The notes under the pieces: model-generated
What the model was told of the DNA's origin: nothing
Databases searched by the model: none
Seen by the model: only the letters and a program-made list of their open reading frames with translations
In this document: piece by piece, positions 16,657-25,116 of the stretch
Position numbering within the stretch: the stretch's first letter is position 1
Layout: the number at the start of each line of letters is the position of its first letter
Made by a program: the position numbers and the translations under genes
NCBI RefSeq assembly: GCF_000337195.1
Contig: NZ_AOID01000019.1
Coordinates: forward strand, 1 to 64,000
DNA from: Natrinema versiforme JCM 10478
GTDB taxonomy: Archaea; Halobacteriota; Halobacteria; Halobacteriales; Natrialbaceae
Reading direction: 5' to 3'
Length of the DNA: 64,000 bases

Positions 16657-16978
16657 GGTTGTGTGGACTTATAGCGGCAGAAACGGCTGCGAGATCGAGC
16701 GCCGGGATCGGTCGGTCGCCGCGACCGTATTCCCTCGGAGACTCAGCGAGCCCGTTGGGTTGATATCTACCCCGTGGCAGATACCCCATCCCCGTTAGGG
16801 GCCGCCCCGACGCACGCAGATACTACACACAATTACACCAAACATAAAGAAGGTACCGCTTACAACTGTTTCAGACAGGCTAACCAATTCAGGAACAGGC
16901 TACAATTTGTTAGCCAAGGCTCCGCGTGACAACCACGAACGACTAGAGTTTTTGACCCGGCACTGTGAGTGGCAAGAT
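16657..16978. promoter_or_regulatory. divergent intergenic region with inverted repeat
   Basis: This 322-base gap separates the leftward surface operon from a rightward ribbon-helix-helix gene. GGCTAAC (16878-16884) and GTTAGCC (16909-16915) form a perfect inverted repeat 64-101 bases before the rightward start, a possible operator. CCCCGTTAGGGG near 16790 is a small hairpin. I see no gene in it. Confidence 0.5.
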
Positions 16979-17179
16979 ATGGGCGACGAGCCCGTCGGCG
17001 ACGAAGACGAGCCGAAGTCGGTAACGGTCAAAATGCAACAGTCCGAGTTGGACGATCTCGAGGAGCGGATTACCAGTGAATTCAATGATGCAAGCCGGGT
17101 TCGGAAAGCGGTCTGGCTTGTGAATAACGCCTCAAAGATCGAACTCGACTTCGACGCCGACGAAAACGAATCGGAGTAA
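16979..17179 (+). CDS. ribbon-helix-helix-like DNA-binding protein
   Basis: A 66-residue acidic protein containing KSVTVKMQQSELDDLEERIT followed by SRVRKAVWL, which fits the strand-helix-helix pattern of small CopG/MetJ-type regulators. It faces the surface operon across a gap with an inverted repeat, so it may control that operon and itself. The start at 16979 follows from the length of the domain. Confidence 0.65.
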   Translation: MGDEPVGDEDEPKSVTVKMQQSELDDLEERITSEFNDASRVRKAVWLVNNASKIELDFDADENESE

Positions 17180-17257
17180 GAGCCCCGAAGGCCGTGGCAG
17201 GATTCGGGGTACAGATAGTGGCTACGCCGGCAAATAGGAAAAGGATTCGGTCGGTCG

Positions 17258-17563
17258 CTATTCCGTTCGGTCGATTACCTCAGCCCCAGATAGGACCAAC
17301 TGCGAGCGTCCCGACTCGCTGTTCGCGTCGTTCGCACGACCGCGAACCAGCAGGCACGATCGCGTGGTTTCGGGCTGCAACTCGCCGCGGGCACACGACC
17401 GGCACCGAGTCGTGGCCGGCGAGATATGGGTTCCCGTAATCGTGAGTAGAACCTCGACGCGATGTCCTGGTCGGATGCACACATTACAGCAGTCGCAGTG
17501 TGCAACCTGTCCCGGGCCGATCGGGAGGCCCGTGACCAGTGCCTCCTCGATTGTGAGGTTCAT
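17258..17563 (-). CDS. small zinc-binding protein
   Basis: A 101-residue protein with HCDCCNVC near residue 22 and TRCRSCA near residue 54, a four-cysteine zinc site. The ATG overlaps the upstream stop (ATGA), so it is translated with the 168-residue gene. The function is unknown. Confidence 0.7.
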   Translation of the reverse strand: MNLTIEEALVTGLPIGPGQVAHCDCCNVCIRPGHRVEVLLTITGTHISPATTRCRSCARGELQPETTRSCLLVRGRANDANSESGRSQLVLSGAEVIDRTE

Positions 17564-18066
17564 CGGTCCTCTCCGATTCGTGGTTCGTCCGAGCGGACAG
17601 CCACGCTAGCCTTGAAATTCAGCGGCTCGCCCTCGAAGACGACCGCCGGAATGACAGTCGTGTTCGGGGCCGGCGACACCGCCGCGTATTCGATTCTGCC
17701 CCAGTCATGTGGGCCGATCTCGCCGTCGACGGCGGAGGTGTTGACCACGAGCGCGTCGGCGGTGGTCTCGACGACCGACGCCTCGTAGGTCCGTTCGACG
17801 GCCTCGGTCGTCCCCGGCTTGCGGTAGAGGACGTGCAGCCGAGTACGTTCGGCGTGGCCGCCGACCGCGGACGGGTCGCGCTCGAGGACGTATTCGTAAC
17901 AGAGTTTGGCGGCGTAGAATCGCTCGTAGCCTTCGAGGTCGTGTTCGTCGCGGCCGAGTCGCAGCCAGTCGGCCGGGACCGCGTGATAGGAGCGGTCGCG
18001 TCGCAGTGGGTTGTCGTCGGTACTGTCGTCGGTAGCCTTTTTACGGGCTGGCGATTTGGTAGACAT
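17560..18066 (-). CDS. uncharacterised 168-residue protein
   Basis: A soluble protein with a Lys/Arg-rich first 25 residues and a mixed alpha/beta remainder; no family is recognised. A TATA-like AACTATAAG lies near 18170-18178, giving a leader of about 80 bases that contains the direct repeats GTAACCTCCG (18070) and GTAACCTCGG (18133), a possible regulator site. Confidence 0.7.
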   Translation of the reverse strand: MSTKSPARKKATDDSTDDNPLRRDRSYHAVPADWLRLGRDEHDLEGYERFYAAKLCYEYVLERDPSAVGGHAERTRLHVLYRKPGTTEAVERTYEASVVETTADALVVNTSAVDGEIGPHDWGRIEYAAVSPAPNTTVIPAVVFEGEPLNFKASVAVRSDEPRIGEDR

Positions 18067-18443
18067 GGCTTCTGTAACCTCCGAAGCCGAGGTCGGGTGC
18101 TTAGGACCACCCGGCCAGATTCTCGCGCTGGCGTAACCTCGGACACTAGAGTCCTAGCTAGCCGACCACTTATAGTTAAGGGAATAGTTCCATATTCGTT
18201 ACTGTATTTGAAACAGCCACCGGGTGCCGTTTTCCGTGCCGAACTACCAGATACAGTAGGTTATTTTCAGAGCGAAATGCCGCCGACTCGAGTACGGGCG
18301 ACTGCCGGGCCAGAGCTAGCGCCAGAACAGATCGATATCGGAGTGCGTCCACGGGAACGACATTCCATGAACCGCCACACAGCGGCGTATATTCATGATA
18401 TGCTAGAGGTTTATCCGATTCCGGTGTGACGGAATAGGCATCA
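18067..18443. other. 377-base intergenic region
   Basis: It holds the leftward promoter of the 168-residue gene with its leader repeats (18070-18142), a small GGAC/GTCC hairpin near 18143, and a TTTATCC box near 18410 that would suit a leaderless start at 18444. A leftward frame covers much of it but is judged doubtful. Confidence 0.4.
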
Positions 18444-19166
18444 ATGCGCTGGGGTACACTCACCGCGGTCGTGTTAGTTGCATCACTCACAGCCGTCGCG
18501 GTCGGTGGCGGAGTCGTCGCGGGTCAACAGAATGGCATTCGGATACACGATGCGACAGTCGGCGAGCCCTCGATTGAGCAGGGCGATTCGCTTTCTGTGA
18601 CGATTGAGTTTACCAGTACAGACCCATCGACCACAACACATGAAGTATCGATCAAAGCGAACGGGGCCGAACTAGATACGACATTACTGTCGGAATCCAC
18701 AGGAGAACGGGCTACTAGAACGACAACAGTCTACGACACCGATTCGCTCGAGCCCGGCACCTACACAATCACAGTCGAAGATACGGAAGCGGGCCAGTTG
18801 CAGGTGACAGAGTCCGACAGTGTTGGGTCGGGCTCGGAAAATAGTATCATGGACGGGTTTCTCGGACCGGTCGGGAAGCTCATCGGTGTGCCGCTGTTAG
18901 GACTCGGCGTGATTTTCTTTTTCGGTGGAATTGTAATCGAGATCGCACGCACGTTCAAAGAGTACGTCGGCGACGGGAGCGATCGGGGAATGAAACCAGC
19001 GATCGTATCGGTGCTTATCGGATCGTTCGGGATGTTTAGCGGCGGGTTCCTGTTTGGTGGTACATGGGCCGTCATCGTTGGGATCGTCGGGCTTGTCTCG
19101 TTGATTGCGAATGGCGTGCTGTTCGGCGGCTTCTACGGCGTGCTGAAACTGTATCGGGAGCTATAG
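18444..19166 (+). CDS. exported membrane protein with a CARDB-like domain
   Basis: A 240-residue protein. It has a signal peptide (residues 1-28), then an Ig-like region of about 90 residues (DSLSVTIEFTSTDPST... DSLEPGTYTITVEDTEAGQL), a linker, and three or four membrane helices from about residue 140 to the end. The Ig-like part resembles the CARDB/adhesion folds on haloarchaeal surface proteins and should sit outside the cell. It is a single-gene unit with a T-tract at 19193 after it. Confidence 0.75.
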   Translation: MRWGTLTAVVLVASLTAVAVGGGVVAGQQNGIRIHDATVGEPSIEQGDSLSVTIEFTSTDPSTTTHEVSIKANGAELDTTLLSESTGERATRTTTVYDTDSLEPGTYTITVEDTEAGQLQVTESDSVGSGSENSIMDGFLGPVGKLIGVPLLGLGVIFFFGGIVIEIARTFKEYVGDGSDRGMKPAIVSVLIGSFGMFSGGFLFGGTWAVIVGIVGLVSLIANGVLFGGFYGVLKLYREL

Positions 19167-19192
19167 CCACCATATCGGTCGGATGCGAACAC

Positions 19193-19198
19193 TTTTTT
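19193..19198 (+). terminator. T6 tract after the membrane-protein gene
   Basis: Six T residues lie 27 bases after the stop at 19166. Archaeal RNA polymerase terminates at such tracts without needing a hairpin. Confidence 0.5.
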
Positions 19199-19292
19199 GA
19201 GTTGGTCCCAAACTGGTACCCGTAGGCGTATGCCACCCAACACACACTGCCTACACTCGCGATAAAACGGGACTGGCCGTCGGAGCGGCCAG

Positions 19293-19562
19293 TTAGTTAT
19301 CGCCCGGTACCTCGGTCGGTGCGGCGATCGCGACGGTGAGCAAGACGTACCCTAGTGCGTGGCCCTGTACTAGCAGGGTGACACCGCCGGTCGCGAATGC
19401 CGCTTTTACATGCGGAGTAATGTCGAACACCTCCGCGGCACTGCTTATGTCACAGACGTAGTACGCCTGTACGCCCGGTGGCAAGAAGCCACAGGACGAG
19501 GCTGTCGTGGCGGCGGCAAAAGCGCACCGGTCCGGGCGAGCGGGCGTCTGTCGGGGAAACAT
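19293..19562 (-). CDS. possible small membrane protein
   Basis: An 89-residue frame with one hydrophobic segment near the C-terminus (about residues 50-80) and three cysteines. The composition is plausible but there is no family or clear promoter, so this is a tentative gene. The frame also extends upstream into a less likely region. Confidence 0.35.
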   Translation of the reverse strand: MFPRQTPARPDRCAFAAATTASSCGFLPPGVQAYYVCDISSAAEVFDITPHVKAAFATGGVTLLVQGHALGYVLLTVAIAAPTEVPGDN

Positions 19563-19594
19563 TCTAGGATCGGTTCGTCGTAGCCTGTGATGTA

Positions 19595-19972
19595 ATGAAA
19601 CAGGCCCTCTCAGCCCCCATAGCCGCGGGTTTCGGTCTCGAGCGGCGATTCGTGACGGCGGTCCACTGGCCGACCGTCTGCTGGGCACTTGCAATCCTGA
19701 CCTACGGCATCGGTGACGCGGCAACGACAGTGTATCTCGTCGCGACGACGCCGCTGGTCGAAGGTAATCCACTGGTAGCAGCCGTCATCGGATGCCTCGG
19801 CGTGTGGGCGGTCGTCCCGTTGAAAGTCGTCGCGTTGGTCGCGTTCTACGGCCTGTCTCGCGTAGTGCCGCCGGACTGGCGGGTCGGCGTACCGATCGGG
19901 CTTGTGCTGGTCGGCGGTGTAGTCACAACCTGGAATCTGTCTGTTGGATTTCCCGGTGTACCGGCGTTCTAA
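19595..19972 (+). CDS. four-helix membrane protein, paralogue of the gene at 30775
   Basis: A 125-residue protein with four membrane segments. It shares the pattern D-x2-TT...G..E.NP..........G...LK..A with the 119-residue protein at 30775-31134, and both fit the small haloarchaeal membrane family annotated as DUF5658. The function is unknown. Two copies on one element suggest that it serves the element itself. Confidence 0.75.
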   Translation: MKQALSAPIAAGFGLERRFVTAVHWPTVCWALAILTYGIGDAATTVYLVATTPLVEGNPLVAAVIGCLGVWAVVPLKVVALVAFYGLSRVVPPDWRVGVPIGLVLVGGVVTTWNLSVGFPGVPAF

Positions 19973-19994
19973 AGAAAAAGAGTGGTTTTCGTGG

Positions 19995-21020
19995 CTAATC
20001 TGCGCTGGCCGGGGTATCGTCGGTGTTGTCGGCGTCTCGTGGGTCGGCTTTCACGCGATCCCACTTTGAATGACAGCTTTTGCACAGCGTAACCAGATTC
20101 TCGAGGTCGTCGGGGTCGCCGTCGTCGGTCGCGACGTGATGGACGTGTAGCTGTTGTCCGTACTCCGATTCGTGCTCGTCGCTGCCCATCCCACAGACCA
20201 CACACTCGTTTCCGTCACGATCGCGCACCCGATCCGCGCGGTCCAACCAGTCAGACGGATAGTCGTTGGGCCACGTTCGGTCCGGCGTATCGAGTTCGAA
20301 GCCGGCCGTCTCGAGTGCGTTTCGCAGTGTGTCGAACTCCCGGTAGTACGGCGTCGGCGAGTGGCGGCCGTATTCCTCGAGTTCTGGTTTCGTCGGCGCG
20401 CGGCCGAATATCTCACCAAGCCGCTCGAGGTCGTCCAGTAGGTCGTCCCGATCAACGCGCCGGCCGTAGGACTGTTGCGTACCGGACAGACCAGCCTGCT
20501 CTCGCGCCTCGAGCCACGACCCGAAGCGCCGGACGTAGGTCGTGTGTGCATGGCCAGTTAGTTCTGATATCTCCTCTGCCAGCGGGTCCCGCCCCAACTC
20601 GTCGGCCGCATCCCGAAGCGACTGTAACAGCTCGTCGTCGGCAATATCTTCGCGGTGGTTCGGCTCGAGATCGGCGCGTTCGACGGCGTCGTTCCATCCG
20701 TCGAACTTGTTGTAGTACGGCTGTGTCGAGAACCGACCACGGTCGTTCATATCGACTTTCGTCGGTGTGCCGTCGATTTCGGCGGCCAACTCCCGAATCG
20801 CCTCGAGTAGTTCATCGCGCGACGGCCCCTGTTGGCGCGGTTCGCGCTCGAGGTTAGCTGCGGCGAGTGCGTCGTCGAAACTGTCGAATTCGTTGCTATA
20901 CGGTTGGTAGGAATACTCCGCGTGCTCGCGCACATCGGTCGTCGTCGGCGTCTTGTCGAGATCGGCCGCAAGTCGCTCGAGTTCGGCCACCAAATCGGCG
21001 CGCGTGATCTTCGCGGGCAT
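19995..21020 (-). CDS. HNH endonuclease with four helical DNA-reading repeats
   Basis: A 341-residue protein with four copies of the helical repeat (ELLEAIRELAAEIDGTPTK ... FDGWNDAV) followed by an HNH domain (QLHVHHVATDDGD ... NLVTLCKSCH) with a CVVCG zinc knuckle. It has the same design as the HNH protein at 8834-9814 but twice the number of repeats, which suggests a longer target. The start at 21020 (MPAKITRADLV) lines up with that protein. It is probably a homing-type nuclease or an element-protection enzyme. Confidence 0.88.
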   Translation of the reverse strand: MPAKITRADLVAELERLAADLDKTPTTTDVREHAEYSYQPYSNEFDSFDDALAAANLEREPRQQGPSRDELLEAIRELAAEIDGTPTKVDMNDRGRFSTQPYYNKFDGWNDAVERADLEPNHREDIADDELLQSLRDAADELGRDPLAEEISELTGHAHTTYVRRFGSWLEAREQAGLSGTQQSYGRRVDRDDLLDDLERLGEIFGRAPTKPELEEYGRHSPTPYYREFDTLRNALETAGFELDTPDRTWPNDYPSDWLDRADRVRDRDGNECVVCGMGSDEHESEYGQQLHVHHVATDDGDPDDLENLVTLCKSCHSKWDRVKADPRDADNTDDTPASAD

Positions 21021-21142
21021 TACGCACACCCACCAGTGGTCGGCGCGTGGTCGTCGTCAGTACTAACTACGGTCGTGCCGGTGGACTTAACACCGGTTGC
21101 TGGATAACGTCGCATGGGTTCTGCGAGCCTCAATCGGGAACC

Positions 21143-21202
21143 CGACTCTGCCCGCTCCAACGGGCAGGGATTCTACCGCAACAGAACCCCTCAAGAGAGT
21201 CG
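21143..21202. repeat. nested inverted-repeat structure
   Basis: CTGCCCG/CGGGCAG (21148-21167) form a seven-pair hairpin with a six-base loop, nested inside the outer pair CGACTCT/AGAGTCG (21143-21149 and 21196-21202). It could be a mobile-element end, an RNA structure in the HNH leader or part of the origin. Confidence 0.5.
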
Positions 21203-21271
21203 TGATTCCCTATTTTGTATATGTCTGTGTAGTTACTTAGTGGTTTCGTTACCTGTTGATTTCGGGCCAGA

Positions 21272-21309
21272 GAAGCGATAACCGTCGCAAGTATGACTAT
21301 GATCGCTTC
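21272..21309. repeat. 8-base inverted repeat GAAGCGAT/ATCGCTTC
   Basis: Perfect arms at 21272-21279 and 21302-21309 with a 22-base spacer, about 130-160 bases before the Orc1/Cdc6 start. This could be an initiator or repressor binding site. Confidence 0.45.
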
Positions 21310-21407
21310 GTTTGATTTCAGATATGTTCGTCGTCATGACCCCCTGTCGGGGATAGGTTCAGTCCGTGATAGATACATCCCTCATCGGACACCCGCCCAG
21401 AGTCTCT

Positions 21408-21415
21408 TTTATACT
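21408..21415 (+). promoter_or_regulatory. TATA box of orc1/cdc6
   Basis: TTTATACT is centred about 25 bases before the ATG at 21436, the spacing of a leaderless haloarchaeal transcript. It supports 21436 rather than an upstream GTG as the start. Confidence 0.6.
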
Positions 21416-21435
21416 GGCGTGTGACACCCCACACA

Positions 21436-22485
21436 ATGGAGTACATCACGAACTACGAGGCGCTGCAAACCACGAGCCCGCCCGCGGAGATGTACGTGCG
21501 GGAAAACGAACTCACCGAACTTCGGCAGAGCCTCGAGCCGATTACGACCGGTCACCACGCCACCGGCGCGGTCCTGTACGGGCCGTCGGGCGCGGGCAAG
21601 ACTCACGCAACCAAATACATCATTTCGCAGTTGATCGCAAGCGGCGCGGGACCGGCCGGGATCGCGACGACGCATATCGACTGTTGGGATCATAGCTCCG
21701 AACACGGGATTTTACAGCGCCTGCTCGCCGGGCTCGGGCAAGGGCGAAGGCCGTCGAACACGCCGACGTACACGCTACTCGAGGACCTCCGCGACGCACT
21801 CGACGGTCCGTATCTCGTGGTTTTGGATGAAGCGGACCAGATCGCCGACGGCGGCGTGTTGAAGGCGTTACACCAAATTCCGGCGGTGACGTTGTTCTGC
21901 ATCGTCAACGAATATCGGCCGTTCCTGCGTGCGCTCGATATGAGCGTCGAATCCCGGCTCGAGGGCTATCGGGATATCGAGTTCGACGCCTACAGCGAAG
22001 CGCAGTTGCAAGCGATTCTCGAGGGGCGAATCAGCCACGGCGTCGCCGACGGCGTGGTCCCCGACGCGATCGTCGAATTACTGGCGTCGGTCTCCAAATG
22101 CGACGCGCGACGGGCGATCGACAATCTCCGAAAGAGTGTCCACAAAGCGAAGACCCGCGGGATGGATGCCGTGACGCCCGCGGTGGTCCGCGGGGTTGTC
22201 CCCGAGACCGAACAGGAATTGATCGCAAAGACGTTCTCGAAGTTGACCCGCGACCAGCGGATTCTCTACGAGATCCTGGTCGAAAACGGCGGGCCAATGT
22301 CGATCGGCGAAGTCTACGATGGGTTCCGTGAGCGCTCGCCCGACGACAATCCGGCGAGTCGGAAAACCGCGAAACGCGAGCTGAAAAAGATGAGCTACTA
22401 CCATCTCGTCGATTACGGCGGGAAGAATAGTGCGCGGCGATACGAGGCTGCGACCGACGAGTTGTACCCCGACGGGCTGGCCTGA
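21436..22485 (+). CDS. orc1/cdc6: Orc1/Cdc6 replication initiator
   Basis: A 349-residue AAA+ ATPase with Walker A GPSGAGKT (residues 49-56), Walker B VVLDEAD (128-134), a sensor-1 region near 158-160 (VNEY), the CDARRAIDNL helix typical of Cdc6, and a C-terminal winged helix (RILYEILVENGGPMSIGEVY). It binds origin repeats and loads the replicative helicase. At 349 residues it is shorter than many chromosomal copies and suits a plasmid or viral replicon. A convergent PadR-like gene follows 39 bases after its stop. Confidence 0.95.
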   Translation: MEYITNYEALQTTSPPAEMYVRENELTELRQSLEPITTGHHATGAVLYGPSGAGKTHATKYIISQLIASGAGPAGIATTHIDCWDHSSEHGILQRLLAGLGQGRRPSNTPTYTLLEDLRDALDGPYLVVLDEADQIADGGVLKALHQIPAVTLFCIVNEYRPFLRALDMSVESRLEGYRDIEFDAYSEAQLQAILEGRISHGVADGVVPDAIVELLASVSKCDARRAIDNLRKSVHKAKTRGMDAVTPAVVRGVVPETEQELIAKTFSKLTRDQRILYEILVENGGPMSIGEVYDGFRERSPDDNPASRKTAKRELKKMSYYHLVDYGGKNSARRYEAATDELYPDGLA

Positions 22486-22524
22486 GTTTGTCCGAAGTTC
22501 GGGGTTCCCCTGTCCGATGTGTCG

Positions 22525-22812
22525 CTACGCTTCGAGTAGGTCCCCGGCGTACTGATTTTCCCACTCCCGGCGGGCTTCGATCTCCCGCCGCCCGCGGGGC
22601 GTGAGCGTATAGAAGTTGGTTCGCCGGTCGGCGGTGCCTTTCTCGACTAATCCTTTGTCGACGAGCGTATCGAGATTCGGATACAGCCGCCCGTGGTGGA
22701 TCTCTTTCTCGTAGTACTGGTCGAGTTCGTCTTTGATCGCGAGGCCGTGGGGCTTGTCCTGGCCGGCGATCGTGTACAAGAGGTCGCGCTGGAAGCCTGT
22801 TAAATCGTACAT
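22525..22812 (-). CDS. PadR-like winged-helix regulator
   Basis: A 95-residue protein containing LTGFQRDLLYTIAG, then HHGRLYPNLDTLVDKGLVEK, the winged helix of PadR-family repressors. It is a paralogue of the protein at 37917-38234 (identical over TGFQRDLLYTIA). It lies tail-to-tail with orc1/cdc6. Such proteins repress their own and neighbouring promoters; the target here is unknown. Confidence 0.85.
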   Translation of the reverse strand: MYDLTGFQRDLLYTIAGQDKPHGLAIKDELDQYYEKEIHHGRLYPNLDTLVDKGLVEKGTADRRTNFYTLTPRGRREIEARREWENQYAGDLLEA

Positions 22813-22862
22813 ATCTGGTCGTTGGCCTATCACCGGATAAGAGTATCGCGGACAGCCGGGTG

Positions 22863-23258
22863 TTAGTCCTCGGACTCGTCTTCGGTTCCGAACGAGACCT
22901 GGACATCGACCGTTTCGCCCAGATCCTGGTCGTCAACTTCCCGCAGTTCGAACTCCGAACCGGTCACATCACAGCGGACCATGACAACCCCGTCGCCGTT
23001 GGTCTCGCCGTGGAACTGGCCCGAAGTCGCCTCCAGAAACGTCTGGATCGTCTCGAGGAGTTCCGGCGGCGTGATGCCGCGCCGACCCCAATCAACCCGC
23101 TCGCGCATTGCCTGTTTGATCGCCTCTTGCTCGGAATCGACGTGGTCGAATTGGGCGACGAGGTCGCGGCCGAGCTGTGGGTCACGCGCGAGCGAGATAT
23201 TCCGGCTGTCAGAGACGATATCTCTCTGGTCGGGGCCATCGCCCTCTGAGTTGCCCAT
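22863..23258 (-). CDS. uncharacterised 131-residue protein
   Basis: An acidic, soluble protein without membrane segments or cysteine motifs beyond one Cys. The central part (EQEAIKQAMRERVDWGRRGI) looks helical and the C-terminal part beta-like. No family is recognised. It lies 50 bases upstream of the PadR-like gene in the same direction and may share its transcript. Confidence 0.65.
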   Translation of the reverse strand: MGNSEGDGPDQRDIVSDSRNISLARDPQLGRDLVAQFDHVDSEQEAIKQAMRERVDWGRRGITPPELLETIQTFLEATSGQFHGETNGDGVVMVRCDVTGSEFELREVDDQDLGETVDVQVSFGTEDESED

Positions 23259-23396
23259 ACCATGGCGTTCGGCGTCGAAGTGGTTGTGGCTTTTGTTCTT
23301 GCTGTTTTCTTATTTGACAGTATCGGTATTAATAGATATACGCAAATACCGCACTCACACCGGTCATTTTTGGTGTCTGACAGAGTAGCCGATAAT

Positions 23397-23696
23397 ATGA
23401 GTGGTCAGAGTGATAATTTGACAACCGGAACTGTCCGGGAGGTTTACGAGGGCTGCTTTCAGCCGGGTGCGGAAGTTTCGTATCGGGGGCTTCGGCTCGA
23501 GAAACTCGAGTGGTCGGCCGAGCCCCAACCGTGGCGGCTCTTCCGAGACGGTGAGTGGGTCGCCTCGATTCGACCCGATAAGTACCCCTCGACGGTCGCG
23601 CTCCAGCGAGACCTGGACCGCGTCGTCGACGGTGGCGAGCCCACGCCGCAGTTTCGGTGTTCGGACTGTCCGCTGGCCTCAGCGCCAAGTGACTGA
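23397..23696 (+). CDS. uncharacterised 99-residue protein
   Basis: A soluble protein with a Trp-rich centre (LEWSAEPQPWRLFRDGEWVA) and CSDC near the end. The start at 23397 was chosen because upstream in-frame residues are hydrophobic and AT-rich. Its last 18 bases overlap the end of the leftward winged-helix gene. Confidence 0.6.
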   Translation: MSGQSDNLTTGTVREVYEGCFQPGAEVSYRGLRLEKLEWSAEPQPWRLFRDGEWVASIRPDKYPSTVALQRDLDRVVDGGEPTPQFRCSDCPLASAPSD

Positions 23697-23993
23697 GTAG
23701 TCGGTCGCAGCGTCGATCGGCTCCCGATCGCGCGGGAGAATCGAATCGGATTCGTGCTCGGCGACAAAGTCGACGCCGGCCTCGGTCAGGGTTACCGGCC
23801 CCGTCTCGCCGACCACGCGCTCAAGCAGCGGGGTCTCGAGGAGCGAGCGAGTGCGAGTCGCGATATAATCCGGGTTGCGCTCGATGGTTGCCGCGATCGC
23901 GCCCGGCATTCCTTGCCCGTTGACGTAGCAGTAATAGAGAATCAACATATCCGCGGGCAGTCGGAGGTCGGTCGGTGCGACGCGATCGGTCAC
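23679..23993 (-). CDS. winged-helix repressor-like protein
   Basis: A 104-residue protein with LPADMLILYYCYVNGQGMPG, a recognition-helix region (IAATIERNPDYIATRTRSLL) and a wing (VTLTEAGVDFV). This is the layout of small haloviral and plasmid repressors related to the phiH1 repressor. It faces the putative small RNA at 24.1 kb. Confidence 0.75.
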   Translation of the reverse strand: MTDRVAPTDLRLPADMLILYYCYVNGQGMPGAIAATIERNPDYIATRTRSLLETPLLERVVGETGPVTLTEAGVDFVAEHESDSILPRDREPIDAATDYSVTWR

Positions 23994-24070
23994 AACCGAC
24001 CGATTGTATGCTGTTCCTATAAGCGTGCGTTTTTTGCTGGTAGTGAGCCGGTACTAGGGAAACGCTAGAT

Positions 24071-24078
24071 TTTATATA
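24071..24078 (+). promoter_or_regulatory. TATA box before a putative small RNA
   Basis: TTTATATA is a strong haloarchaeal TATA match and no protein start follows it at the right distance. Transcription would begin near 24100, ahead of two hairpins. Confidence 0.5.
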
Positions 24079-24099
24079 GGCATAGTGAGACGTACCGAG

Positions 24100-24182
24100 T
24101 AGCAAGTGCGGGTCGGTGACAGGGGGTTCGATCTGGGGAGATCGACATGGTAGGTGGACAATACCGCTGTCCGAAGGGCAGC
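24100..24182 (+). ncRNA. putative two-hairpin small RNA
   Basis: Downstream of the TATA box lie TCGATCT-GGGG-AGATCGA (24128-24145; seven pairs, four-base loop) and GCTGTCC-GAA-GGGCAGC (24166-24182; seven pairs with one G-U). No convincing coding frame covers them. The transcript would run towards the 3' end of the leftward gene at 24214 and could act in antisense; its ends are guesses. Confidence 0.45.
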
Positions 24183-24213
24183 ATACGAGAGGAGAATCGT
24201 TCGCGCGGGTCAG

Positions 24214-24531
24214 TTAGGCGTCGGTTTCGTCGTCGTCGGTGTCGTCGGACTCTTGGAGATCGGCGGGATCGAGCTCACCTGCAAGAAACGCTCGCCCGCG
24301 GTCGGTTATTCGGTAGCCCGGCTCGCCCTCATGGCGTTCAACGAGGTCGTGTTCCTCGAGTTTCCGACACCGCTGTCCGAGCCAATTCCGCGTGTTCGGG
24401 AGGTTTAGCGAGAGGTTCTTGGGTGTGTGCCATCCGTCGTACTTATCCAACTCTTGAAGGAGTGGATAGTCGGATGGCTTCATCCAGTCCACCTCCCGGT
24501 ACATGTCCTCGGGATTTGGGCGGTCGCTCAT
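24214..24531 (-). CDS. winged-helix regulator
   Basis: A 105-residue protein with MKPSDYPLLQELDKYDGWHT, TRNWLGQRCRKLEEHDLVER and a YRITDRGRAFLAG wing, the winged-helix fold of phiH1-repressor-like haloarchaeal proteins, and an acidic tail. The ATG at 24531 is preferred; an upstream Met at 24570 is possible. Confidence 0.75.
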   Translation of the reverse strand: MSDRPNPEDMYREVDWMKPSDYPLLQELDKYDGWHTPKNLSLNLPNTRNWLGQRCRKLEEHDLVERHEGEPGYRITDRGRAFLAGELDPADLQESDDTDDDETDA

Positions 24532-24846
24532 AACACCCAATGTTTCCTCTGGATAGAAATTTGTTCGCATCACAATCGAAGTGCGTTCGGGTGACAAAGA
24601 CTAAGTACAGGCGGCATAATGGACTAGGATGTCACTAATGGAGTCGCTCACGGCGGATAACCTGTTCCTAAAACGAGGGGACGGGCGTGCTGAGACCACG
24701 CCGTCCGGGCGGCACCGGTGACAATCGCTATGCCAACCATGAGGAAAAACACCGCGCGCGACCAAAAGCGTACTCCCGGCAGTCACATCGGACACATCGG
24801 ACAGCCGCGCGCGGCTTTCATGGGGGCGTCCAACGAATCACCGACT
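24532..24846. other. intergenic region with strong hairpin
   Basis: These 315 bases contain GGACGGGCGTG/CACGCCGTCC (24679-24706), ten pairs with one bulge. It may end a transcript from the left or lead the 89-residue gene on the right. I see no gene; short frames here are basic and not protein-like. Confidence 0.4.
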
Positions 24847-25116
24847 ATGGCAATCACAACCGACGACACGACGACGATCGAACTCGCGACCATCGGCGCG
24901 GACGTACCCGATGGGACGACCATCGACGTGCGACCGACCCGCGGCGGGCTCGAGGTCGACCGTCGCGACGAGACGTTCATCATTGAGGGCGAGGGGAGCC
25001 GCTGTGTGCTGACCGGCGTGATCGGGCGCGACGAAATGCCCGATCGCGTGCCCGACTGGCTCGAGGCGGCACTCCGCGACGAATACGGTATCAAAGAGGT
25101 CGTGCTCGGGCGATGA
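24847..25116 (+). CDS. uncharacterised 89-residue acidic protein
   Basis: A small soluble protein, mostly beta-like in appearance (TIELATIGADVPDGTTIDVR) with a helical end (RVPDWLEAALRDEYGIKEVV). No family is recognised. The start at 24847 was chosen over one at 24820 because the intervening residues look non-coding. Confidence 0.6.
   Translation: MAITTDDTTTIELATIGADVPDGTTIDVRPTRGGLEVDRRDETFIIEGEGSRCVLTGVIGRDEMPDRVPDWLEAALRDEYGIKEVVLGR

Larger units (their letters stand above)
21021..21435. other. intergenic region upstream of orc1/cdc6, candidate origin
   Basis: These 415 bases separate the leftward HNH gene from the Orc1/Cdc6 gene. They hold a structured segment (21143-21202), an 8-base inverted repeat (21272-21309), an AT-richer stretch near 21210-21260 and the TATA box at 21408. 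Haloarchaeal origins usually adjoin their orc gene, so this is the best origin candidate in the window, but I see no classic origin-recognition-box repeats. Confidence 0.45.

Noticed and set aside
18176-18490. Leftward 104-codon frame (start overlapping the rightward gene at 18444)
   Set aside because: It overlaps the signal peptide of a convincing gene, has no family, and its composition is not clearly coding; it may still be real but I cannot support it.
21143-21202. Calling the nested hairpin the right end of an IS200/IS605-type element
   Set aside because: The fold is suggestive but no transposase remnant adjoins it, so I list it only as an inverted-repeat structure.
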